From assembly GCA_964445525.1 (NCBI GenBank), contig CAYULA010000001.1, positions 168,821 through 232,820 of the forward strand: DNA of 64,000 nucleotides, read 5' to 3'. A program made the position numbers and the translations under genes. Below the pieces are notes generated by a model. The model saw only the letters and a program-made list of their open reading frames with translations. It made no database searches and had not been told where the DNA came from. Positions 28,998 through 36,707 of the stretch are shown here, in pieces. This DNA is from Penumbrarchaeum sp964445525 (GTDB taxonomy: Archaea > Thermoplasmatota > Penumbrarchaeia > Penumbrarchaeales > Penumbrarchaeaceae). Position 1 is the first letter of the stretch. Each line of letters begins with the position of its first letter.

Positions 28998-29843
28998 ATG
29001 AAGAGATGGCAGTTGTACAGGGGAGTCGAGGACCCGATCTCGGGGACCTTCAATCTTGCGGAGGAGATCACCGAAAGGTCGGAGAGGATACTCTTTTTAT
29101 CCAAGTTCGCTGTCTATTTCGTTTGGTTTTCAATAATACTGTACTTTCTCCTGGCCATTGCATTTCTATTTCAGGGAAACATCTTCATGCTGGTGGTCTT
29201 GCTTTCCCTGATCATAACCGGGATCATCACCGCCCAGCTGCTCAAATCATTGAGGAGGTTCCTCAAGGCTTCCACCTTCAGATATTCGGCGATAAAGGCA
29301 ATGAGGGAAGGACCGCCGGCATATTCAATACCGAAGGGCAAGAACAAGACGGAGAGGTTCCTGGAATATCTCAAGGAGAACAACAAGACCTTCAAGAGGC
29401 TTTTAAAAAATCGACCCGAGATCCTCAGGAAGGATGCGTACGTGGTTGGAAGGAAAGGTAATAGATACCATCTCGATGCATTCATCCAGAAGAAACCTTC
29501 ATTGATCCACAGGTTTTTGAATATGGGGTATCCGGGTTATTCTCTTTACGTCAGGGAATATAAAAAACCGCCCACAATGGATGAATTGAAAGCCATTGTC
29601 AGGGAGCTGGATGACATCACGGCAAACGGTAAGGCATACCCTCACAGGGTGATAATGATCACCAAGGGCGGATCCAATTATTCGGGAATTGATGATGAGG
29701 TATATGATAAACTCACGGAAGGCAAGATCTGGTTGAAGGGGCATAAAGAAAAGAGAATAAACCTGCAGCTGGTGGTGGAGCTCTCGAACGGGTACTATGA
29801 ATTCATCCCGTTCGTTCCGGAGCTTCCCGGTGTGCTTCCGTGA
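28998..29843 (+). CDS. Membrane protein of unknown function, operon with a winged-helix gene
   Basis: I do not recognise this family. The protein has a cytoplasmic N-terminal segment (1-33), two membrane helices (about 35-58 and 62-83) and a basic cytoplasmic domain of about 195 residues with a mixed alpha/beta pattern: a helical part (about 100-150), then strands such as HRVIMITKGG and INLQLVVELSNGYYEFIPF. The C-terminal part looks a little like restriction-endonuclease-like or NERD-type folds, but no catalytic set is clear. AGGTG precedes the ATG. The winged-helix gene starts 19 bases after its stop, so the pair is one operon and the regulator may control or respond to it. Confidence 0.6.
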   Translation: MKRWQLYRGVEDPISGTFNLAEEITERSERILFLSKFAVYFVWFSIILYFLLAIAFLFQGNIFMLVVLLSLIITGIITAQLLKSLRRFLKASTFRYSAIKAMREGPPAYSIPKGKNKTERFLEYLKENNKTFKRLLKNRPEILRKDAYVVGRKGNRYHLDAFIQKKPSLIHRFLNMGYPGYSLYVREYKKPPTMDELKAIVRELDDITANGKAYPHRVIMITKGGSNYSGIDDEVYDKLTEGKIWLKGHKEKRINLQLVVELSNGYYEFIPFVPELPGVLP

Positions 29844-29862
29844 TCAAGGGGGTTTGAGGACC

Positions 29863-30258
29863 GTGGCAAAGAAGAGCTACAAGGACATGAATCTCTATTC
29901 ATGTATTGTGCTCAATCTACTCGCCTCGGCAATGGGAATTGACCCCCAGCAGAAGGACCTGGACAAGAAACTCGACCTTTTGATGCTGCAGGAGAATGCG
30001 GGCCTCTCCAAATCCGAGATAATGCATCATATCAGATCCAATCACAACATGACCGAGAGGATACTGAACCATCTGAGTTCCGAAGGATTCATCGAAATTG
30101 AAAAGGACGAGAGAACATACAAGGTGGTTCCAACAAAGAAGGGATTGCTCCACGTGGGAGAGTTCAACAAGTTCTATGCTTCGATCTATTCAAAGCAGAT
30201 AGAGGACCATTACAGGTATATCGGTCTGCCCGCATGGTACAGAAAACACAAGAATTGA
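29863..30258 (+). CDS. Winged-helix DNA-binding protein
   Basis: A 131-residue protein starting with GTG at 29863 (VAKKSYKDMN). The open frame runs further upstream into the previous gene, but the GTG gives a natural N-terminus and sits just after AAGGGGGTTTGAGGA. Helix-turn-helix and wing are seen in SKSEIMHHIRSNHNMTERILNHLSSEGFIEIEK (residues split around 50-90) followed by YKVVPTKKGLLHVGEF. This is like the archaeal 'predicted transcriptional regulator' winged-helix family. Probably a small DNA-binding regulator made together with the upstream membrane protein. It is convergent with the Fic gene. Confidence 0.75.
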   Translation: MAKKSYKDMNLYSCIVLNLLASAMGIDPQQKDLDKKLDLLMLQENAGLSKSEIMHHIRSNHNMTERILNHLSSEGFIEIEKDERTYKVVPTKKGLLHVGEFNKFYASIYSKQIEDHYRYIGLPAWYRKHKN

Positions 30259-30272
30259 TGAAATACCCCTTT

Positions 30273-31430
30273 TTAGATATCAGCAGAGAAACCTTCTACT
30301 TCGGGAGTCTTCACCATCTCGAAGAACCTCCTTATGGAGGTTATCCTTTCCCTGGCCTCTTTGGGGATGTCCACCTCGAACTCCTTCATCATGTTCATGA
30401 ACCAGACCAGCATCTCGAAGATCTCGCCCATCTCCTCATCATTCAGGGTTGCCATATCCTTTAGGGCCTTTTTCTGGAATGACATTATGACATCCTCGTA
30501 ATCGGTTATCATCTTTATCGCAAGAAGCTCCAGAAACGGTTTCGGATCACCCTCGTCAGCTTTCTGCAGCCTCTTCAGATAATCCTCCCGGTCCGTGATC
30601 TCCAGGATCAGTGGAGGGTATCCATTTCTACCCAGAATGAAATTGAGGAGCTCCCTGGCCATTCTTCCGTTGCCGTCAATGAAAGGATGGATCTGAACGA
30701 ATCTGTAATGGAATATCCCTGCCAATTCGAAGGGATGGAGCTCATCGAGATTCTCCTTGTACCAGCTTATCAGGTCCTTCAACTCATCCTCCACGAAGAT
30801 TGCAGGGGGAGGTTCGAAGATAGATCCCACCACCCCGACCTCGATTCTGCGGTAATTTCCCGCCTGCTCGTCATCTATGTTCCTCTGAATCAGCGAATGA
30901 AGCTTCCTCATCATCGAGAGAGAAATGTCTCCTTTGTAGGATTTCAGATATCTCAATACCCTCTTGAAATTCTCGACCTCGTGGATTTCTCTCAATTTCT
31001 TTCCCCTGGGGGCTATACCGTCCTCGATAACCAGAGCTGCTTCCCTGAGGGTAAGGGTATTCCCTTCTATTGCCGTTGTATGATGGATGTATTTCACGTT
31101 CTGGGCATCCCTGTATTTCTCAAGCTCCGAAGGATACAGGTCCGAGAGGAACTGGGAATAGAAGTTCCTGATCATGGAAAGGTAGATCGAATAGAATCCG
31201 GGAAGATATTTGAAATCCTTCCATTTGGCCTCGAGATATATCTTGTGGAGTATTGATTTCAGTTCGAATAGTTCGGTGTAGAATTCCTTCCTGTGTTCCA
31301 GCTCTTTCTCATCGGAATCGGCAGGACCCAGGGATTTCTCGAATCTCTTCTTCTCACCCTTGAATGATGAGGTTGCGGTTATGTAGAGGTATTTTTTTCC
31401 CCTGACCGTCCTTTCCTTTATCGAGACCAT
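30273..31430 (-). CDS. Fic-domain AMP-transferase-type protein
   Basis: Fic proteins transfer AMP or another nucleotide part onto proteins. The core motif is complete, IHPFIDGNGRMARELL with catalytic H248, followed by D252, N254 and R256. Upstream, TTAIEGN (T118 to G123) matches the [S/T]xxxE[G/N] inhibitory helix, so the enzyme is probably kept inactive by its own N-terminal region (class II arrangement). The N-terminal 40 residues are basic and beta-like; the C-terminal 70 are helical, perhaps winged helix. No antitoxin gene is next to it, which fits self-inhibition. The target is unknown. Length 385 is typical for stand-alone Fic proteins of archaea and bacteria. Confidence 0.9.
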   Translation of the reverse strand: MVSIKERTVRGKKYLYITATSSFKGEKKRFEKSLGPADSDEKELEHRKEFYTELFELKSILHKIYLEAKWKDFKYLPGFYSIYLSMIRNFYSQFLSDLYPSELEKYRDAQNVKYIHHTTAIEGNTLTLREAALVIEDGIAPRGKKLREIHEVENFKRVLRYLKSYKGDISLSMMRKLHSLIQRNIDDEQAGNYRRIEVGVVGSIFEPPPAIFVEDELKDLISWYKENLDELHPFELAGIFHYRFVQIHPFIDGNGRMARELLNFILGRNGYPPLILEITDREDYLKRLQKADEGDPKPFLELLAIKMITDYEDVIMSFQKKALKDMATLNDEEMGEIFEMLVWFMNMMKEFEVDIPKEARERITSIRRFFEMVKTPEVEGFSADI

Positions 31431-31642
31431 GTCAGGATAATTTATCCCCCTAATAAAAACATTTTACCTGAATTTAAATGGTACGGGGGATAACATCCGA
31501 TTCCTGTAAATAATGTTACATTCAGGTACCTCTTCCACACCCAAATATTTCCTGATTAGTTATATTCATTCAAATCTTCATGGATAAATAAGTAAAAAAT
31601 CGTCTTTATTGATATTTAGAAAAAAAACCAAGTATAACGAAA

Positions 31643-31680
31643 GGAGGGCGAAGGACCAGTGGGAAATCGATCCGCCCTCC
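31643..31680 (-). terminator. Inverted repeat after the DUF1059 gene
   Basis: GGAGGGCG (31643-31650) and CGCCCTCC (31673-31680) pair over eight bases, 19 bases after the DUF1059 stop on the minus strand; a run of T occurs about 15 bases further. The rest of the 31431-31698 gap is AT-rich without a visible gene. Confidence 0.5.
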
Positions 31681-31698
31681 GGGGGCACTTCACACTTC

Positions 31699-31884
31699 TT
31701 AGCCTATTACTTGGTCTACCTTTTTCATCATCTGATCTTTCTCTTTTCCGGACATATTCTCCATTATATCGTTATGATTTTCCATGGCATGTTCGAGGAA
31801 AACTTCCTTGACCTGATTTCTGTCCTCGCCTTCGGTCTTGAATTCGCATTTTACGCCCATGTCGGCGCATCCTATCTTGTGCAT
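31699..31884 (-). CDS. DUF1059 family small protein
   Basis: A 61-residue protein matching DUF1059: the pattern IGCADMGVKCEFKTEG at the N-terminus and EHAMENHNDI in the second half, with two cysteines and two histidines that could bind a metal. The family function is unknown. A GTG three codons earlier is in frame, but the GGTGA ribosome-binding sequence lies five bases before this ATG, which decides the start. Confidence 0.8.
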   Translation of the reverse strand: MHKIGCADMGVKCEFKTEGEDRNQVKEVFLEHAMENHNDIMENMSGKEKDQMMKKVDQVIG

Positions 31885-32020
31885 TATTTTCACCTTGACA
31901 TATGAAAGAAGAGGTCCTAGTCATAATTCATACCTGATATTTTAGGAAGTCGGGTTTTATTAATAATTTCAAAAAATTTTAGCAAAAATCTGATAAAAAT
32001 AGGATTACAATATCAAGACA

Positions 32021-35000
32021 TCACATCTCGAGCTCCCTGTCGTGTAGCCAGGCATCATACATGTTTCTTCTCATGGGGTTGAGGAGGACCTCCTTGGCAT
32101 CATTGACCATGGACATCATGTCTGCCATCTCCTCCTTTGACATCTCTCCATTCATGAAGGCCATGTCCGGATGATATTTTCCAGCCATCATCCTGTAGGC
32201 TTTTCTTATCTCTTGGTGGGATGAGTTCCTCGGGATTCCAAGGACCTGGTAATGATCCGTGAGTATTTCACCACCCAGGTCTATCCAGAATTCCTCGAAT
32301 CCTTCGCCAGATTCATCGTTCTCGGTCTTTTCATCATCAATATAGAATTCGAATCTGCTAGCTTTCCTTCTTTTCAAAATGACCAGAAAGAGAACGGCTA
32401 TCAGCAATATGATGAGGATTATTAGAGGAATTACCAAGAAGAACTTCTGAAAGTTGTTCTCATCCACTTCTTTGGGCTTGGAAGTAATGGTTCCGATGTC
32501 ATGGACGGTATCGGCATTTACGAAGATATCGATTGTGATCTTGCTGATGGACTCACCTGTGATTTCCACCCTTTTCTGACCCATCCGGACATCGAAGGAG
32601 AATCTTCCATATGCATCGGTGAAGGTGATGGGATCTCCTTCGACTTCTACCTGCAGACCCTCCATGGGAACACCGTTCTCATCCAGAACCCTGCCATTCA
32701 GTGTTCCCCTGTCTGTTGTGGTGAAAAACCACCTACCGAATATAATCTCATTTCCTGCCAGGTCCTCTGCATGTATCTCGATAGTATATTCCCTTCCCGG
32801 ATCGAGAATGTGGGAAGGATTGAAGTCGAAACGGTTTCCCGTCCATTCTGATCTGCCCTTGCTATCGATAGAAAAGCGGAAGTTGTCAAGAGATATTTCC
32901 TCGTCAAACTCGATGAATATATCCTCTTTCAGGGAAACAGAATCTCCGACTGGACCGTAATTCATAACTCGGGGACGGATTCTATCAATTGTAAGGTTGA
33001 TCGATGTTTCGGCAGAATTGAGGCACCTGTCAAAAACTCTGACCGACACGAAATGATCTCCCTCGGAAAGGTGAGGTATTTGCAATACCGTCGAAGGAAT
33101 TACCCGAACCGAACCATGGGAATCTATATTGTATTCGAGGAAGTGGATTCCCGATATCCCATCGAACAGTTCCAGTTCCAGTGTGAGGTTATCCTGATTG
33201 ATGTATTCATCAGGAACGGGGCTGATTATGCTTATTTCTGGATCGGTTTTGTCCACGATCACAACGATAGATTTTTCTATCCTGTTTCCCAGACTGTCAG
33301 TGGAAGCTACACTGACCTCATGGGTTCCTTCTTCGAGATATATCTCCAGAACGGATGTAAGACCGTTATTCTTCCATTCTTCTCCGTTTATGGAATAATA
33401 ATAGGCTCCTATCCCGGAAATATCATCCTCCGATTTCCATTCAAGCTCCACAGTATTGCCATCAAAATAGATGGGGCCTTCCTCGGAAAAGGACAGCTCG
33501 GGGGGAGTTGTATCTACATTAAACTGAAGCACAGAGGTTCCTTCTAGTTCAAGGCTGTTAACTGCCTTGATCGTTATCTCATGATATCCCTCGGTCAGAT
33601 TTAGAAGAACAATACTTGACCCGCCGCTAATTTCAATGAAATTGCCTCCATCCAGACAATAATAGGATCGAGTTATTTCCGATTCCGGATCCTCCGATTT
33701 CCAGGATATCGTTACACTCCTTCTATTGAATCCTTGTCCGGGTGATGGAGAAATGAAGGTAATCTCGGGGGGAGTATTATCCGAGATGGCCTCGACAATA
33801 TTGGAAGGAGCTCCCGCACCATAGGAACAGGTGGCTCTGACCAGATAATAATATCTAATTCCCTGTTCTATATTGACATCGCTTATACTTGTAACGAGAC
33901 CGGATATCGACTCGATCTCTTCCATTTTATCAGATTGAAATCCCCTGTAGATTTTGTATCCATTAGTCCTCCCGTAATATTCCTTGAGCGGCTTCTCCCA
34001 CGTAAGCAATACATGATCGGTGAAGGATTCTGCCGTGAGGTTTCTTGGTGGAGAAATCAGGTCTATCGGAGAGAATACAAGCGGATACATACTCCCTTCT
34101 CCCTCACCCTCCAACTTGTAAGACATATCCACAATTTCGTCCATGTCAAGGTCGGGGGAGGTGAGGTCTGACCAGTGGTTTCCAATCATGAATTCACTTG
34201 AATGCCACCTGTTATCATCGGAGTTGTCATAACACTGCTTGATAACTGGGTCCGGAGTATCATTTACATGATTGTTCTGAATGAATGAATTGTTCCATAT
34301 TTCAAAAGACCTCGAGTTCAGGGATTTGATTGCGTGCTCATTATTTCTCAGGAAAAGAGATCCGGTTACTAAGCCACCGTCGCAGGATGCGATCCTCATT
34401 CCATACTCGTTTTTAAAGAATACCGAATCTTCAACGCATATCTGTGAAGAGGATGAAAATGAGAGACCGGCATCACAATAGTCGAACCGGGTACCTGAAA
34501 CATGAATATCTGAGGCCAGGTTGGAATAAATACCCACCTCGCAGCTGTTGAACAATGAACCTGACACTTTCAAACTGTCCAGGTCATCCCCGCCGTCAAT
34601 ACCAGACAACTCGATATTTTCAAAGGAGGAATCCTCTACAATCACATTTGAACCTCCTGATATCAAAATTCCATGGTCGAAATCCTTCACATAATCATCT
34701 GAAAAGATGCAATTGGATGCTCTAATTTTTATTGCAGTTTCACCGGTTCCTTTATATTCATTTTCACTGGAGGTGAAATTCAGATTGTTGTTGATATATA
34801 ATCCCGTCCAATCAGGGCTTTCGAATATGTTTTCCTCGCAATGGATGTCGTAGCCATATAGAGTACTGATAGCAAAGACGTTGGTGAGGAATTGGTTACC
34901 ACCTATAGTAGCATTTTTAACATAATACATGTCCAGGCCAGTGTAATCTCTTGATGTCGATTTCAATATTTTCAGGTTCCTGGACTTTAAGAAAAGGAAA

Positions 35001-36586
35001 CCCGAATCATCATTATTACTGGTATCAATATTCATGAAGGTAATGTTTTCCGCATCATAGGCGGAAACACCGCTGACCGAATTCATGAGAGTGTGTTCAT
35101 TGAAGGTACCGTTTGTGGAATTGAAGAGAATAATCTGTGAGTAATTCCCTGTAAAGGTCCTCCCTCCGAGGTCCTCGTTCCATGATGCGAAAAGCGGTCT
35201 ATCATTAAGAGTAACATTTTCGAAGTGATTATTGACGGTCTCGGGGCAGATGGAGTCGGCTATTTTTAAGAATAGATCCTTGAAATCCATACCATTTCCT
35301 TTTATGGCTACATTTTTGATGAGAGTATTATTGAAATAATAATCACCATGAAAACTAGGAAAATCTGAAGCTTCCAAACTGAGATTCTCGAACACGGTCG
35401 GGCCATCGTTGTAGTAGAATTTTACACAGGATCCGCCTATAGATTTTATCTGACTTTCCTGGAGTTTAAAATTTTCACACTTATGAATTTCAAAAGCCGA
35501 ATAATCAACCTCCATCAAGCAATCTGAGAATAATATCCTTCTTGAATCGGTAATGTAATTGGAATACGCTGAAATAAAAAAAAGATCATTAAATGAAATT
35601 TCATCGCAGTATTCTACCCTCATGGCATACCTGAAATATGCGAAATCCGAATTTGTAAATGATATGTTTACACTTGAAGTGATCTTTACGCTTTCGTATC
35701 CACTTCCCCCGATAATTTTATTGAAAATAGCATCCTTGGAACCAATTACGGATATACATCTTATGTTGCCTTTATCATACTTGTGGAAATTAACATTTTC
35801 AAAGGTTGCATTATCCGATACCGTAAATATTATTCCGTATACTACATCGTAAAGATCACATTCTTTCATGGATACATTGGAACTGTATCTAAAATCAAAT
35901 CCATTCTTGGAAAAAGCGATCGAGGATGACCTTATTGTGATATTTTCACAGTGGAATGTATCTATTGCAAAATATGACAGATCCTCCACCGAATAATTGT
36001 ATATTCGAATATTTGTGCAAAATGAAAGCTGTGTATTGGTGTTATATGAGTTGTCAATTTCTCCCGAGGAATCCTCAATGATCGAATCATTGGTTTGGTA
36101 AAAATTGATCCCTCTTTTATTGTTGTACAAAGATGATTTTCTAAGGGTTATGTTCGATGAGTGGTAAGAGTAAAATCCAAGGGAGTTTTCATGTGATTTT
36201 ATCCTGTCCAAAACCACATTTGTTGCATTTATTAACTGAATAGAACCGTAAACTCCGATATATGAGGTGTTGGTGAAAGTGCAATTCAAAACAGTAACGC
36301 AAAGTGTGGTATTGGAAAATTTCAAACAATAACCCGTACCATTTCCATCGAAGAAAAGGTCCTCGATAACGTACGGATCCTCCCAGGTTCCGGATCCATC
36401 CCAATCCTCTGCGGTTGCAGTTGAGTTGAGGCCATCATTACCTTCGATAAGAATGGGTTCATGTCCGGTGAGACCTATCGGGATATCTACGGAGGGATTG
36501 AATTTTTCATTACCGTATCCTTCGAGAACCGCGAAAATCGGCATCAACAGCAGTAATGAAAGAAGGAAGAAGGTTATCCTCCTCAT
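32021..36586 (-). CDS. Giant beta-helix surface protein with a cytoplasmic J domain
   Basis: A protein of about 1521 residues. Signal peptide 1-25; right-handed parallel beta-helix repeats (NosD/PbH1-like, pattern NITF.N..F..., about 60-820); a FN3 domain (about 850-935); three or more Ig-like modules (about 940-1220); a Big-like module (about 1225-1300); a regulatory-like beta domain; one TM helix (about 1388-1411). The cytoplasmic tail ends in a J domain: DHYQVLGIPRNSSHQEIRKAY, then KYHPD (HPD at 1472-1474), then RRNMYDAWL. J domains activate Hsp70 ATPase, so this links an outside protein to an inside chaperone, which is very unusual. A TTG 15 bases upstream is in frame, but GGAGG eight bases before the ATG at 36586 favours this start. 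Divergent from another beta-helix gene. Confidence 0.88.
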   Translation of the reverse strand: MRRITFFLLSLLLLMPIFAVLEGYGNEKFNPSVDIPIGLTGHEPILIEGNDGLNSTATAEDWDGSGTWEDPYVIEDLFFDGNGTGYCLKFSNTTLCVTVLNCTFTNTSYIGVYGSIQLINATNVVLDRIKSHENSLGFYSYHSSNITLRKSSLYNNKRGINFYQTNDSIIEDSSGEIDNSYNTNTQLSFCTNIRIYNYSVEDLSYFAIDTFHCENITIRSSSIAFSKNGFDFRYSSNVSMKECDLYDVVYGIIFTVSDNATFENVNFHKYDKGNIRCISVIGSKDAIFNKIIGGSGYESVKITSSVNISFTNSDFAYFRYAMRVEYCDEISFNDLFFISAYSNYITDSRRILFSDCLMEVDYSAFEIHKCENFKLQESQIKSIGGSCVKFYYNDGPTVFENLSLEASDFPSFHGDYYFNNTLIKNVAIKGNGMDFKDLFLKIADSICPETVNNHFENVTLNDRPLFASWNEDLGGRTFTGNYSQIILFNSTNGTFNEHTLMNSVSGVSAYDAENITFMNIDTSNNDDSGFLFLKSRNLKILKSTSRDYTGLDMYYVKNATIGGNQFLTNVFAISTLYGYDIHCEENIFESPDWTGLYINNNLNFTSSENEYKGTGETAIKIRASNCIFSDDYVKDFDHGILISGGSNVIVEDSSFENIELSGIDGGDDLDSLKVSGSLFNSCEVGIYSNLASDIHVSGTRFDYCDAGLSFSSSSQICVEDSVFFKNEYGMRIASCDGGLVTGSLFLRNNEHAIKSLNSRSFEIWNNSFIQNNHVNDTPDPVIKQCYDNSDDNRWHSSEFMIGNHWSDLTSPDLDMDEIVDMSYKLEGEGEGSMYPLVFSPIDLISPPRNLTAESFTDHVLLTWEKPLKEYYGRTNGYKIYRGFQSDKMEEIESISGLVTSISDVNIEQGIRYYYLVRATCSYGAGAPSNIVEAISDNTPPEITFISPSPGQGFNRRSVTISWKSEDPESEITRSYYCLDGGNFIEISGGSSIVLLNLTEGYHEITIKAVNSLELEGTSVLQFNVDTTPPELSFSEEGPIYFDGNTVELEWKSEDDISGIGAYYYSINGEEWKNNGLTSVLEIYLEEGTHEVSVASTDSLGNRIEKSIVVIVDKTDPEISIISPVPDEYINQDNLTLELELFDGISGIHFLEYNIDSHGSVRVIPSTVLQIPHLSEGDHFVSVRVFDRCLNSAETSINLTIDRIRPRVMNYGPVGDSVSLKEDIFIEFDEEISLDNFRFSIDSKGRSEWTGNRFDFNPSHILDPGREYTIEIHAEDLAGNEIIFGRWFFTTTDRGTLNGRVLDENGVPMEGLQVEVEGDPITFTDAYGRFSFDVRMGQKRVEITGESISKITIDIFVNADTVHDIGTITSKPKEVDENNFQKFFLVIPLIILIILLIAVLFLVILKRRKASRFEFYIDDEKTENDESGEGFEEFWIDLGGEILTDHYQVLGIPRNSSHQEIRKAYRMMAGKYHPDMAFMNGEMSKEEMADMMSMVNDAKEVLLNPMRRNMYDAWLHDRELEM

Positions 36587-36707
36587 CCCGGATTCCTCCA
36601 ATGAACAACAGCTTCTACCAGCTTAAATAAATTTTTGTGTATTTGTGAGAACAAAAGGGGTTTTTTCATCCTGATGTCAAAAGGATGAAATAGTCACGAT
36701 AGAATGG
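36587..36707. promoter_or_regulatory. Divergent promoter region with a nine-base inverted repeat
   Basis: The region between the two beta-helix genes carries TTTCATCCT (36664-36672) and AGGATGAAA (36682-36690), an inverted repeat with a nine-base spacer, just before the plus-strand start at 36708. TAAATAAATTTTTGTG (36625-36640) supplies TATA-like sequence. The repeat could be an operator shared by both genes. Confidence 0.4.
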
